Source of the DNA: Crossaster papposus
Taxonomy: Eukaryota; Echinodermata; Asteroidea; Velatida; Solasteridae
Length of the DNA: 64,000 nucleotides
Direction of reading: 5' to 3'
Assembly (NCBI GenBank): GCA_037893245.1
Contig: JBAIAA010000243.1
Span: forward strand, 186,001-250,000
The stretch's first letter is position 1. Every line of letters begins with the position of its first letter. Positions 9,990 through 24,100 of this stretch are shown piece by piece. The notes below the pieces were generated by a model. It had not been told where the DNA came from. It searched no databases and saw nothing but the letters and a program-made list of their open reading frames with translations. The translations under genes and the position numbers were made by a program.

Positions 9990-10767
9990 TTAAAGGGAAA
10001 CTCCACCCATAGTTTATAATTGCATAATGTTAAAGAGTGTCAATTGCCATTGTGACTTGATTTTTATTTCATTTTTATCGGTTTCGGTAATCATATAAAA
10101 CATAGATTTTCTCGCACTGCACTTACCGTCATGCGTGCCGCCATTTTGTTCTGGTTTATCGATACCTCCGAGATATTGTGACGTAGTGTCTGCACCATCA
10201 GTACGCGAAGCCCGATCGATAGCGGCCCTGCCCGCGCATGGAATGCAAGTAAACCCTTTTGTGTACGGCATAGTGTATACACAATGTGTACTGTACATGT
10301 GAAAGTAGGCTCAAAATCATACGGAGAAGGACCTGATGCCATAATTACTAGCTCACATATTTTCTATTCTTATCAGAAAATACAAAAATAAATGATAGTT
10401 TGTGGCGCATCAAGTCGATATTCTGCACAGAAATGCAATACATGTACTCACAAAAGTCAGGCGCCGTACAACATACGTCTGCATAATGTAGTTGGCCGCA
10501 TCAAGGTGGGATACCAATGCGAATAAGAGGCAATAAAGCGATGTGCATTGAGGTGCAGACACTACGTCATAATTTCCCGGGCGAGGCGGGAAATTTAAAC
10601 AATATGGCCGCGCCCTTGTACTCCTGAATGGCAAGAAATCGTGAATATAATAAGCGCGTGTGTCGTTCTCGATAACAAATCAAAACAAATTCTCTGCGGA
10701 GTCAGTATGTTACCATGTATTCTTTTAGACCAGGTAAAATATTATTGAGCCTGGAATTTCCCTTTAA
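9990..10767. mobile_element. TTAA-flanked MITE, TIR AGGGAAA-TCCA (family 3)
   Basis: TTAA at 9990-9993 and 10764-10767 encloses inverted ends AGGGAAACTCCA and TGGAATTTCCCT. The 778-bp interior is more GC-rich than its flanks and has no intact ORF. It is probably a non-autonomous piggyBac-like element inserted in the TOP3A 3' UTR or just after it. Confidence 0.7.
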
Positions 10768-11099
10768 CAGCCAGAACATTCCATAGCTTTGCAATGGATT
10801 ATATGCCTGCAGGTGTTTTAGAAAGGGTTAGGTGTGGTGTTTAAAGCGGGCCCTCCAACCTTTACAGTCAGAATTTAGACTCAAAGGTAATATGTACCAT
10901 TTGTCAGTTATGTCCAATTGTTATCGTTTGAAGCAGCAAAAGTGCTCAAAATAGAGAATTTGAAAAAAGCAAAATCTTAAAAACAAAAATTGTCAACTTT
11001 GTCCGGGTTTTGTTGGAGCAGGTATCACATTATAAAGAAAGGTGCTTGACAACCAACCTGATGAAGTTTTATTTTTGTGAATGCTATATAATCCGTGAA

Positions 11100-11105
11100 A
11101 ATAAA
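11100..11105 (+). terminator. Candidate poly(A) signal for TOP3A
   Basis: AATAAA is the first canonical hexamer after the stop that lies outside the 9990-10767 MITE. Another sits inside that MITE at 10387-10392. There is no transcript evidence, so the true cleavage site is unknown. Confidence 0.25.
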
Positions 11106-11829
11106 ATTGTAAGATTTATATTTCAATTCAAAATTTGCTGAGTCGCAAATTAAATTGCTTTAAACCACTTTAAACCGACTAATAATAGCACCCATTGTTC
11201 TAACACTTTAGCGGATTATAAACAAACTAGCAATGGACAATTTTTGAAAAAATTGTTTTAGAGACCGATATGTAAAAATGACCTTTTATTTTTTTTTCAA
11301 AATGACAGCATGCCAGAAGAAATACTTTCACAGGTGGTTTAGTGTCAATAATATCTTTACAACAAGTAAGTTTTTTTTAAACAGTAGTTTGGTTGGTTGC
11401 GAAGTGTTCAAACTTTTCTCTGACAAATTTACTCTGTTCAAACTCATAAAACACATTGTGTATAATTGTGTCTTTTATTTCCCTTTGTTGGATATCGAAC
11501 CACATAAAATAAAAAAATCCGTCCATTTTTCATCGTTGGCGGAAGATTTGTGAAATTGAGTTATATACAGGGGTGGAAAGCCCACGAAATCAACTTTCAT
11601 TTGGTATATAATAGAGCTCCATAGCCCTTCCCGTTCTGGACATATGACATGTTTGTTTATTGATTAATTCCTTACAAATTACACAACTGAGAAAACAGGA
11701 TTTGAAATAGTTGGCTATGTTGTAGAACAACAGAGCCACGCATGCAGATGCAACAGATGCACACAAAATGGTCGGTTTTTTCCCCACTTTATTCATAAAA
11801 ATCAAAATTTCTGTGAATGAAACAAGCCT

Positions 11830-12198
11830 TTAAAGGTAGTATACACCATTGGTAATTGCTTTAATTTTCATGAATGGGTGGATTTAGAGGGTTATATTTT
11901 ATAGTAAATACCGTTTTACTGACCTGTCCGAAGTTTTACAATCATGGTTGCTGAGAAAAGCAATAAAAACCGGAATCGTGCAGTTTTTCTTATGTTTATT
12001 TTGTTTTTTCGCGATCGCCATCCGGCTATAATGAATTTTGGTTTATACAATTCAATTTGTTTAAACAATTACAGGATATAGAGCAATCGTTTTGCTGGAT
12101 GCCTACAATCATTATTTACATTCAAATAAGTAAGATATTTCTTAATAATTCGGTAGTAAATTTTTTCGATATCTGCAAATGGTGTATACTACCTTTAT
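11830..12198 (-). mobile_element. Palindromic MITE family 1, copy 3
   Basis: TTAA at 11830-11833 is followed by AGGTAGTATACACCATTGG. The right end is GGTGTATACTACCT followed by TTAT (one base from TTAA). Orientation is opposite to the copies at 36865 and 44524. Confidence 0.78.
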
Positions 12199-12487
12199 AA
12201 CTGTAGAAATTAAAGATGTCATTCATGACAACAAATGAAAAACACATTTAGACAAATTGTTCATCTTCTCAACTTTGAGTGGGTTATTACATGGTAATGC
12301 CCCTTTTCTTTGTCGAGCCAGTCACATTTCTTTTTCTTCTTCTTTGTGTTTTTTGTTGTTTTGGTGGAGGGGGGGGGGGGGGGGTTACACTATAGCTAGC
12401 ACATGGGAAAATTGTTGGGGTTACCTTCCCATTAATATTGTTAACCAAATAATTTCCAGTGTACTCGCATCATACAACTTTCTGGTG

Positions 12488-12740
12488 TCCAGGGGGCAAT
12501 GTCATGTAGCTGCTAAGCACCAAAACAAATGCTTAGCGAGAATAATTTTTGTTGCTGCAAAAACAGGGTTACAAACCAAATGTTCAGATGATGTATATTG
12601 TTTGTGACTGGTGTTCAGATGTTTTTGTTAAAAGCCCGTGGAGTTTTGACTGGTAACCTGACTTTACTGAGCAACTTTTTGTGTGTGCTAAGCAATGTTT
12701 TTGTGCTTAGCAGCTTAAAGAAATTGGCCCACTGTGAAAA
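12488..12740 (+). mobile_element. hAT-like MITE fragment (GGCCAATTTCATAAA family)
   Basis: Shares a 200-bp stretch with 19364-19609: 'GCTAAGCACCAAAA', 'AAAACAGGGTTACAAACCAAA', 'TATTGTTTGTGACTGGT' and 'TTACTGAGCAA'. It ends 'AAATTGGCCCA'. Its ends are decayed. Confidence 0.6.
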
Positions 12741-13404
12741 AGTAACAATGGAGCAATGGATAGGGCACCATTTTTCTTTTGTTAGATGTTTATAGTGTCC
12801 ATACTTTACAAACTGTTTTAATATATAAAACAAGATTTGAAGACCACAAATATCTATTCAGTGCAGGTTTTTTTAATGAAATAAATCATTGTACATTCAT
12901 GTTCATAATTATCTAACAATTTACAATAAATTTTGTATCATTGATCATAACTCAAACAAACTAAATTGTCGTTTTTTCTTTCTTTGTTAATGAGTTATTT
13001 TTCGTTCATAGATTGTAGAATCTGTATTGTCTTGTTTTGATTTTAGGTTTGAAATAGGTTTTATTGTGTATTTTTTTTTGCCGAAGGTACCTACCTAAAA
13101 CGCGACCCATTGTGAGCATGTGCACTGTTTTTTTCATTCTAATTTTTAATCTTTTAAAACATCCATCTTTTGGTTAAAATATAACCATATTTAATAGGTT
13201 ATTTTGGCTAATTAGGTGAAAGAATATTTTGTGCAAAAAGAAAAGTGATACTGTGAATGTTCGGTTTCTGTAGTAGTTTGGTGTTTTTTTAGATGGGGGT
13301 GGAGGAGGAACATGGTTCTTTTGGTTATTTTTGGCATTAAATCAATGTACGAAGACTATGCTTAAAAATAATAGTTATTCTCAGTGGCAAAAAATGCCAT
13401 ACAT

Positions 13405-13510
13405 TTCCCCAGGTGAGGCTCGAACTCACAACCTTTGCATATCTTCCACAGCAACGCGTTAAGTCACTGTCTTATAAGTACAACGCGCTAACCGATTGTG
13501 CTACTGGGGA
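13405..13510 (-). tRNA. tRNA-Ile(UAU), intron-containing
   Basis: On the minus strand the acceptor arm TCCCCAG (13510-13504) pairs perfectly with CTGGGGA (13412-13406), with A73 at 13405. The A box reads TAGCACAATCGGTTAGCGC. The anticodon stem TTGTA/TGCAA brackets the loop CTTATAA, with anticodon TAT. The T arm is GTGAG-TTCGAGC-CTCAC. An intron of about 32 nt follows base 37, the usual place, and tRNA-Ile(UAU) genes of animals normally carry one. A T6 terminator (13394-13389 on the minus strand) lies about 10 nt downstream. One D-stem pair (A12-C23) is mismatched, so a recently decayed copy is possible. Confidence 0.78.
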
Positions 13511-13969
13511 CGGCCGAGTAGAGAGAGGGAGTCTAAATCATATGATAATTTCAGCAGTTTTTCCCGATATTTCTCACAAATTGAGAGATGAAATCGATAT
13601 TACAAAAATGAAAAATGGGCTTATAATTGATACACGTCATTTAAAGTGCATAATCGCAGCAAATTTTACAATTTTCCCTTAAAAATTACATTACTGACTG
13701 ATAATCCGATTGTAAACAGTTACGTTCGAAAAAGTTCAGGTACTAGACTTGGAGGGGGAAGTGGGTTAGACTATGTTTCAAGGGAGGTGCGCATAAAATG
13801 TGTTTATTTAAAATAAATTTAACCAGAGAAATGACATATATAAAGCTGATTTTGTGTGTTAGTTTTATAATAGTTATTTTACAAATACTCTGATATGATA
13901 TAAAACATTTAAAATACGTTTTAATGCAAAATTTAATATTTACATGGGTGATACTATTTTATAAACCTA

Positions 13970-14125
13970 CCTCTGAGGACGTGTACGATACGAACGTACA
14001 TATGGGTACTGTATTTTCATGGCAGCGCAACGTACACGTACTTACGACGTAAATCTAGCGATCGGCCGAAGGTAAACAAGGTCTTTCTACTGGAAAGAAA
14101 ACCACAAATGTAAGAATTTTCCAAC
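13970..14125 (+). promoter_or_regulatory. Presumed TMF1 promoter / 5' UTR
   Basis: The segment before the ATG is richer in CpG (CGTACACG, CTTACGACGTAA, GCGATCGGCCGAAGG) than the AT-rich DNA upstream. No TATA box is evident. Placement is by position only. Confidence 0.35.
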
Positions 14126-14366
14126 ATGAGTTGGTTTGAAACAGGGGGGCTCAGTAGCTTTGCAAAAACGGCCCTGTCAACCGCTCAGAAGTCCATAGAT
14201 CGGGTGTTGGACATTCAGGGTGACGATGCAGAAACGGCGAACGAAGGCGAATCTGGGCCTGGGGCCAGTGCCAGTGGGGGGCGACATCAGGCGGGGTCGC
14301 GAACGTCAGCATCGCGGGATGGCACTTCGATAGGCCCTGGCAGGGCCAAAACAACTCCCAATAATG
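14126..14366 (+). CDS. TMF1: TMF1 exon 1 (start codon)
   Basis: The ATG at 14126 has A at -3 and an in-frame TAA at 14111-14113 five codons upstream, which fixes the start. The exon encodes the conserved amphipathic N-terminus MSWF...SSFAKTALSTAQKSI and RVLDIQ, then a Gly/Ser/Ala-rich part. The donor is AATG|GTAAGT, leaving one base. Confidence 0.95.
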
Positions 14367-17300
14367 GTAAGTTATGTATTGGCGATAGTTTAAACTTTGT
14401 TTAAACATGTTAAAGGAAAGCAAAGAAACATGATAATGATTTGATAGGGCCTAATTTTGTACCTTTTCCAGTTTTTGTCGGGGGGTTGGGGTATTGCAAC
14501 CTTACACCACTTCTTCTTTTTAATATATCATCTTAATGAAGGCCAATTAGTACAAAAATGTTGAAAATACATGAATCTGGGAACGAGAATTTTGGTAGGA
14601 AATACATAATCAATACTCTCATATCAAGACTGTTATGAAGTCATTAGACATTTAGAGGGCCTCCTTTATATCGATGTAACGTAAAACATAGACATCTTCA
14701 TTATCACGGCAACGTTTTTGCAAAACAAAACCTTAAAGACAAGACCCAGATATTTCTAATGCTCAAATACAATTTTACTGTCAATTCAAGGTACCGGTAA
14801 ACCCAAATATTGGTGTTTTATTTACACAAACTTTTTGGTTTGAAAAAAAACTTAAAGGGGAGGATATATACAAATGTTTAAATAATCAACAGATTTCTAA
14901 ATTCTATTCCTTGTCATTTATACTGTACTCGTACAGATACGTTGTCGCCATCCTCATCAAAATCCAACATCAACAGTGATGACAGCTTCTTCAGTGCTTT
15001 CTTGAATGACCCTACTCCGTCCAAGCCATCGCCTACTAGGACCAAGACGAACAGAACACCAGGCAGGGGAGCAGCCATGGACTTGCCTACCAAGAAATCC
15101 CAGAGGCCAAAACCAGATGAGGAAGTGAAAAACCCAGACAGGCAGGAGGCAAGCAAAGATAACGACAGAGAAATAGAGAAACAACAAATATTGTCCGAGG
15201 ACATTTCCGTTAGCCTGGTTCCTTGCGATACAGATACAGCAGTGCAAGGGGAGGAGACCAGATTTCCAACATACCCTGTTGACGAGAAACTGACGGAGCA
15301 AGAATCTGCTGATTTCTCCAACCAGTCGCTGAGTCCTTCGGAAATCTCCATCACTGACGCTGGATCCATGACCGGTTCCACATCTTCGTTTGTCCCAATT
15401 TCCAAGGAGGATGTTGAGGACTGCCAGCAGGCGCAGATTTCCCCGCACTCTGCCGATGACCTGATGAGCATCTCGCAGACCGAACTCTGTCGGGACTCCG
15501 ATAGTCAGGAGCCGGACAAGAAGGAACCCCACACGGACGACCTGGAGACGGAAGCCAAAAAAGACTTTGCTGTCAAGACCCGGGATGGTTCGCCCACAGA
15601 CGCCAAATCGGAAAACTCAGTTGAGACAAACCCTGAGAGTCACGCCACGTCCAGCAGCAGCAGCGATTTTGTCATCATCAATGAGAGTGCCGGCAGTGAG
15701 CAATCATCGCTCAGCAACTACGACACTAGGGAATCGCCGGACAACCAATCCCCAAAGCACTTCTCTTCCTCCTCCAATGGCAAGAGAAGCCCGGACAGTG
15801 ACTTCAGCATCATCTCTGAGGGACGGTTTAACGATGTGTCATACACCAGCCATCAAATTCCCTCCCTCTTGGATGCTTTGCACCGTCGTCGAGACTCTGC
15901 TACATACTCGGCCGATGTCGAATCCGAAGGCCAAGACGAGAGGGAGGTGTCTACTTTTGACAACTCCTTTAAGTCGCTGGGAGGGAGCGACGAGTTTCGA
16001 GAGGGGAGCCGAACTCCCACACAAGAGGAGAGGCAAGACTCTGATCTGTTGTTGGCTAAAGAGGAAGATCGTCTTGATAAAAACACACCAAGACCATTGG
16101 CCGTCAAGAATGGTATGTACATACAAGAGAATGGTAACAATTGACAAGTAGGCCTATGTAATTAAATACCATGAGTTTCAAAAACTGTCTTAACCCTAAC
16201 CCCCTAGGCCTTACTTTGGGCTAAAGAACTGCCTACTACAGAATACTACTTAGTATTTTGTAGCATTGGGTCTCTCCGTGACTGGTGATTGGGTGTGTAC
16301 TGACAGAGTACAGATACTGCCAACTACAAAATACTATAGTGGCAATACAGGTCAGTAATACTTACCTGGCAAAAAATGCAGTAGTCCAGCCTTGACCCAT
16401 TGCTGTGTCCCAAGTGACAATTTTTGCTGTAGAGTTTAGAACACCTTACACAGCATACATGGGCCATGCACACTCAGCAAGCAGAGGGACCCAATGCTGA
16501 AAAGTACTACGACGAGTGCAATAAGGGGTGAAGTACCATATACTAAAAATTACTACAGGCATTGCACACAAGTCAGTGAGAGTACTGCATACTACTTTTT
16601 ACTACTACATGTAGTAGTAAAAAGTAGCATTAGGTAGGGTTAGGGTAATAAGCTCGCCAACATAACACATCACTATGCCTACACCAAGTGGAGTGCTGTG
16701 GAGCATTGAATTTGTAATCTGTAGGTAAAGCTGCAGATTGTGGGTTCGAGTCCAGCCTTGGACTGTGGTACGTGTGCCCTTGGGCAAGGCACTTTGTCAG
16801 TTATTGCTTCTCTTCACCCAGGATTAAATGTGTACCTGTGAGGGCAGAGATGGTTATAGTGGTTAATTTTAGCTGCTTTGCGCCAAAATTTTAGCATCGA
16901 GCTGTATATTTACAGGGAGCTGAGATGGTTTTCGGAATGTTTCGTGGGCCCAATGACCGGGTAATAATGTGACATTTTTTGCAATATTCGAAAAAGAAAT
17001 TTCAGAAATTGCTTTAATATTACTCACAATTCAATTCAATGAAATACCAGCTCGTTTTGTACCTGGACTGCGAAGAGAAACGTGAGAAGGTAAACTTAAG
17101 GTTTCTTCCGGCACTTAGTGAACATTTATCGTTTTTGTTGACTATAATACTTAAAGGAAACATGCAGTCTAACATTTTCATTACGCATTTTTTGTTTTAA
17201 TTTAATAGATTTATGTGTAAAAATGTGAATAAAAATCAAAACTGGTTCTAGTGTACGTTTAGTGTGGTACGGTAATTTGCCGTCCAAAAATTGACCCCCC

Positions 17301-20081
17301 CTTTTAAAATTTTGCGGCCACTAAAAATGAGTGACGTAAATCGAGGCAGGACCCGGACAAATTCTTGATAGTCGGTATGCAACGTCTAGGTACGAGACGG
17401 GTTCGCGTGGCCACGTACGCACATTGTTGTGTGTTGATGCACCCAGAGTGTACGAATCCGTCGAATCGCGTACGCTTTGTGCACGGTAATCGAATTTCAC
17501 ATGGACGATCGTGAAGTTCTTCCTCGGTGTTTGGCGATTCCGATGAAAACAGTACTGATTCGTCTGATTCGAATCACAGTATTTCTTATTCAGACACGGA
17601 CTCGAGCGAGGATAAAGATGGGGTTTCGCTACACACCTAGTCGGCATGACCAAAAACCGTTGAATTTTTACCCTGATTCAGAATGAAAAACCATGTAAAG
17701 ACGGACACTGTTGCAATGCGCACAGTCAGTATACGATAGGCCGGGTAGCAGCGCGGCGAGTCTCTGCCTCGATTTTCGTCATACCCCATGCGAAGTTTTG
17801 TGTTAATGAGGCTTCCCTTCGAGGGGCGGAGTGGTTTGACCAAAATTTTCAAAATTTATTTTCTCCCATTTATCACAGAAAATAAACACAACCACACACA
17901 TAATGTTGTTGTCAACATTATACTTTATTGATTTAAGCAACAAAAAAATGCTTATTACATGTTTCCTTTAATAGGTTTTCTTGCAACTCAAGTATCACAG
18001 ATTAATCCTAACAATCTCAAAATCCCGAAAATCCTCTTTGCTAAACGCTGGATTTTGCAGGATTGAGGGCACTTAGCAGTTGATGCATCCGATGATTTTG
18101 CAGGATTAAGGGCAATTTAGGGTTTTTACCACCTGAGGATTGTGCAGGATCCAGATCAAAACGGTCATGTGTGCAGACCATTGTAATAGGGCACTTTATA
18201 GCACTAGCAGCTGTTTGTTTTATGTTTGGCTGCTTTATTCAATAATTTGGTAGTCAAATTTGTTGATGTGCAAATGGTGTATCCTACCTTTGACATATAT
18301 TTTCTAAAAAAGATTTGCTTTGAAATTGATTTATTTTGTTTACTAATTTATACACATACTAACTGTATACCGTATAGAGTTTATGCACAGTATACAAGTA
18401 GTCATGGGTGAGTGGGTAATGTGCATTTAGCCATGTCAGGGTGTGCATGCAATGTACTCAGTGCTCAGTAGACCATAGTGATACTACACAATATAACATT
18501 GTACAAGTGGGTGGGGTGTTGTGAGGGAATGACATGAATGCGGTTTGCTGTATGATCTGTGCTCAGAGTAAAATTTGTTATTATAGTGTTCACAAAATTA
18601 CACGTGTGCATGTTTTTGGAACTTGTACACACATGCAAACATACCGTACATATGTCAAGTATATGGACTACATACAATCAATTTGATGGGCATTTCTATT
18701 TAAGGCTATGGGCATTTCCATACTAATGGGGAACATTTGGCATGTTACGCTCAGGTTCAAACAGGCGTTTCTCAGTCGCGCCGAACCAAATTGAAATCAA
18801 GTCGCTCCTGAGTCGCTCCAACAACTCCAGCAGTCGATCGTTCGCCGTCTGGTGCGCCTTGTCGCCCTTATTTGTTTCAGACGTCGGACGTTCGACAAAC
18901 TCAATTCACTCATTTGGTTCGGCGCGACTGTGCAACGCCTGTCTGAACCGAGCGTAACATTACGAGGTTTAATTAAAAAAAAAAAAAAAATTAACATCCT
19001 TGCATTGTATGCTATGTTTTAAAATAACATAGAGAGTAAACACTAGTGCTGGGCAAGTAACTTGAGTACTTGAGTACTCGTGATCAGTTGTTGCTACTTG
19101 TAACACTACACACGTTTTTTTAACTATTTGTGCCAGCCCGAGTAGCAATAATTACTCGCTAGTAGATTGTTGACAAGTACCGATTACGTTGTGGTCGAAT
19201 GATGGAACGACGCCTAATAAATTGACTTGTCGCTCTCCACAATTGCTCGCCTACATGTACAATGGTACGTCTTATTCACAAATAAATAAGATTTAACAAA
19301 CTAAATTCTTTGAGTGAGCTGACATGAAATGTACTAGCAAATACAATAGAAGCAATACCTGTCCTGGGGCCAATTTCATAAAACGTGTAAGCACCAAAAT
19401 TTGCTTAGCATGAAAATTCATCTTGGACAAAAACAGGGTTACAAACCAAAATGTTTGTTGATGTTTATTGTTTGTGACTGGTATTCAGCTGGTTTTTGCT
19501 TTGAATGAAAAGCACATGGAGTTTTGGCTGATAAGTTGTTTTTACTGAGCAAGACTTTTTTGTGCTAAGCAAATTTTTGTGCTTACATGTTTTATGAAAT
19601 TGGCCCCTGGTGATATTACGGTATGTTCCAAAACCACATGCCAGGTTTGGGTCGTCGGGATCGTAAATTTATTTAGCAGTGAGTTTAGTCCCTTGAAATA
19701 GTTTCTTTCTATTTATTGAGGCGTGATAGCACAGACAATGTATTGATCAGACTTGAGTTTACGAAGGAATTTTTACTTTGCATGTTTGTGACGGGTCTTG
19801 GACGTTAATATTGTTTGAATTTATTGTGTGGGGTAAAATCACAAGTCTGCAATCTGCCACATTACAAAAAATGTATGGAGTTAAAATACATGGACTGTGT
19901 ATTTATGAATTTAGTGAAATGCTTGGGAGGGTTTGTTTCTTCTGAAGTAGATAATGTACATCCGGTACTGTACATTGTAGGGCTTTTTAGCTGTTTCGGT
20001 TTTTCACCGAAACAGCTATTGTTTTCGTTAAAGTTTTTAGCTGTTTCGGTTTTTCACCGAAACAGCTTTTGTTTTCGTTCT

Positions 20082-20119
<38 letters not shown>

Positions 20120-20957
20120 CTTTTGTTCTCCATAGGATTTGTACACGTTTGTTCAGACAATACACTTTGACACTTTGACAAATCCGATGGACTTGAGACT
20201 TGGCATACACTTAGACAACAACCCAAGGACGGTCCTAGAAGAAATTCGTCGCGATTACGTCATTCAAGGTCACGTGACTTCGCGTTAAAGGTTACATTTT
20301 CCCCATAGGTTTTGTACACGTTTTTCTTCAGACTATTGAATTTGACACTTTGGTAAATCCGACCGACTTGAAACTTGCCATGTACTCAGAACACCACCAC
20401 CAGATGTTTCTGAAAGAAATTCAGCACGATTGCGTCATTATTCAAGGTCACGTGACGTCAAGTTGAAGGTTTAATTTGTCCCCCATAGGTTTTGTACACG
20501 TTTTTCTTTAGTCTATTGACTTTGACACTTAGTAAATCCGATCGACTTGAGACTTGGCACACACATAGACCACTATCCACAGACGGTCGTAGGATAAATT
20601 TGGCACGATTACGTCATTCAAGGTCACGGGGTGTCACGTTAAAGGTTCAATTTTCCCCCATAGGTTTTGTACACGTTTTTCTTTAGACTATTATTGACTT
20701 TGACACTAGTAAATCTGATCGACTTGAGACTTGGCACACACAAAAGACCACCACATACACATTGAAAGTAACTTTGGACACTCGAAACAGCTCTGTGTTT
20801 GTCCACAAACACATGTCTAGTTTTTTTTTTGTTTTTTTTTGTTTTTTTTAGCTGTTTCGGCATTTCGGCCGAAACAGCTTTTGTTTTCGTTAAAGTTTTT
20901 TTTCTTCTTTTTTTAGCTGTTTCGGCATTTCAGCCGAAACAGCTATTGTATTCGTTC

Positions 20958-20992
<35 letters not shown>

Positions 20993-21120
20993 TTTTTTTT
21001 TTTTTAGCTGTTTCGGTTTTTCACCGAAACAGCTTTTGTTTTCGTTAAAGTTTTTTTTTTTCTTTTTTTTTTTTAGCTGTTTCGGCAATTCAGCCGAAAC
21101 AGCTTTTGTTTTCGTTAAAG

Positions 21121-21166
<46 letters not shown>

Positions 21167-24100
21167 CCTCTTTCAGACTTTTCCCCATAGGATTTGTACA
21201 CGTTTTTTTCTGGCATAGCACTTTGACACTTTGGTAAATCCGATCGACTTGAGACTTGGCATACATTTAGACAACCACCCAAGGACGGTCCTAGAAGAAA
21301 TTCGTCGCGATTCCGTCATTCAAGGTCACGTGACGTCATGTTAAAGGTACAATTTTCCCCATAGGTTTTGTACACGTTTTTCTTCAGACTATTGACTTTG
21401 ACACCCCGGTATATCCGACCGACTTGAAACTTGGCATACACCTAGAACACCACCCACAGATGGCTCTTGAAGAAATTCGGTACGATTGCGTCATTTAAGG
21501 TCACGTGACGTGACGTTAAAGGTTCAATTTTTTTCACCATAGGGTTTGTACACGTTTTTCTTCAGACTATGGACTTTGACACATTCGTAAATCCGATCGA
21601 CTTGAGACTTGGCATACACTTAGACCAGCATCCCTAGGAGGGCAAGGAGAAAAATCGTCACGATGACGTCATCTCGGGTCATGTGACGTCATATTAAAGG
21701 TGCAGTGTTTAAGACCCTCTGTCTCCGTAGGTACAGGTGTGATTGGGGTCAAACTTGGTATGCATGTATTCCGGGATGTGTTATAGACGAAAATTAAGGT
21801 GACATCATGATGACGTCATCGTGGGTCATGTGACGTCACATTAAAGGTTCAGTTTTTAAGACCTTATATCTCTGAAAGTACAGGCCCGATTGGTGTCAAT
21901 CTTGGTATACAGGTATTCCGGGACGTGTTATAGACGAAAATAAAGGTGACGCCATGGTGACGTCATCAGGTGTCATGTGATGTTAAATTAAAGGTGTAGT
22001 TTCCCCCATAGGATTTGCACACGTTTTTTTCAACCAATATATATTTGGCACTTTGGTAAATCCGATCGACTTCAGACTTGGTACACACATAGACGACCAC
22101 CCACATAATTCAAAGTCATTTTAGACACGCGAAACAGCTCTGTGTTTGTCCACAAACACATTTCTAGTTTTTTTTTTTTTTTTTTTTTTTTTCCCACTTT
22201 CAGTGTTTTTACCCATAGGATTTACACACGTTTGTTCTGCCAATACACTTTGGCACTTTGGTAAATCCAATCGACTTGAGACTTGGTATACACTTAGACC
22301 TCCACCCACAGATGGTCCTAGAAGAAATTTGGCTTGATTGCGTCATTCAAGGTCACGTGACGTCACGTTAAAGGTTTAATTTTCCCCATAGGGTTTGTAC
22401 ACGTTTTTCTTTAGACTATTGACTTTGGCACTTCGGTAAATCCGACCGACTTGAAACTTGGCATACACTTAGAACACCACCCCCAGATGTTTCTGAAAGA
22501 AATTCGGCACGATTGCGTCATTCAAGGTCACGTGACGTCACATTAAAGGTTCACATTTTACTCCCATTGGTTTTGTACACGTTTTTCTTTAGACTATTGA
22601 CTTTGACACTTTAGTACATCCGATCGACTTAAGACTTGGCACACACTTAGACCACCATCCACGGACGGCCCTAGAAGAAATTCGGCACGATTACGTCATT
22701 CAAGGTCGCGGGGCGTCACGTTAAAGTTTCTATTTTTCCCCATAGGTTTTGTACACGTTTTTCTTTAGACTATTGACTTTGACACTTTAGTAAATCCGAC
22801 CGACTTGAAACTTGGCATACCTTTAGAACATCACTCATATATGGTTCTGGAAGAAATTCGGCACGATTGCGTCTTCAAGATCACGTGACGGCACGTTAAA
22901 GGTTCAATTTTCCCCCATAGGTTTTGTACACGTTTTTCTTTAGACTATTGACTTTGACACTTTCGTAGACTTGATCGACTTGAGACTTAGCACAGACCTC
23001 GACCGCCATCCTTAGGAGGGCCAAGAGAAAAATAATCAATATGACGTCATCGCGGGTCATGTGACGTCACATTAAAGGTGTAGTTTTTAAGACCCTCTAA
23101 CTCTAAAAGTACAAGTCCGGTTGGGGTCAAACATGGTTTGCAAGTATTCGAGGATGTGTTATAGACGAAAATTAAGATGACGTAATTATGACATCATCGG
23201 GTGTCATGTGACGTCACATTAAAGGTTCAATTTTCTCCATAGGTTTTGTACACGTTTTTCTTCAAACTATTGAATTTGACAATTTGGTAAATCCGATCGA
23301 CTTCAGACTTAGCACACACCTCGACCACCATACCCAGGAGGGCCAAGGGGAAAATCGTCAGGATAACGTCATCGTGGGTCATGTGACGTCACATTAAAGG
23401 GGCAGATTTTAGGACCATCTATCTCTGGAAGTACAGGTCCGATTAGGGTCAAACTTAGTATTCATGTATTCCAGGATGAGTTATAGACAAAAATTAGATG
23501 ACATTATGATGACGTCATCGGGTGTCATGTGACGTCACATTAAAGGTGCAGTTTGTAGGACCCTCTATCTCTGGAAGTACAGGTCCGATTGGGGTCAAAC
23601 TTGGTATTCATGTATTCCAGGATGAGTTATAGACACAAATTAAGATGACATTATGATGACGTCATCGGGTGTCATGTGACGTCACATTAAAGGTGCAATT
23701 TTTAGGACCCTCTATCTCTGGAAGTACAGGCCCGATTGGGGTTAACCTTGGTATGCAAGCATTCCAGGATGTGTTACAGACGAAAATTAAGATGAGATCA
23801 TGATGACATCATCGGGTATCATGTGACATCACATTAAAGGTGCAGTTTTTCCTATAGGATTTGTACATGTTTTTTTCAACCAACAATATTTTTGGCACTT
23901 GGTAAATCCGATCGACTTCAGACTTGGCACACACTTAGACCACCACACAAATATTGAAAGTCAATTTTAAAAACCCGAAACAGCTCTGTGTTTGTCCACA
24001 AACACATGTCTAGTTTTTTTTTTTTTCTCCTTCAGACTCTTCTCCATAGGGTTTGTACACGTTTTTTGTTCGGACAATACACTTTGGCACTTTGGTAAAT

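Larger units (their letters stand above)
9905..14125. other. TOP3A to TMF1 intergenic region
   Basis: Begins with the TOP3A 3' UTR. It holds two TTAA-type MITEs (9990-10767, 11830-12198), a hAT-like fragment (about 12488-12740), a poly-G run (12369-12384) and a tRNA gene (13405-13510). The rest is AT-rich with nothing recognised. Confidence 0.75.

Noticed and set aside
14942..15532. Minus-strand ORFs opposite TMF1 exon 2
   Set aside because: Antisense shadows of a long Ser/Asp-rich exon, with no independent features.
16190..16206. Telomere-like CCCTAA words (also near 7145 and 46020)
   Set aside because: Only one or two units each, with no array.
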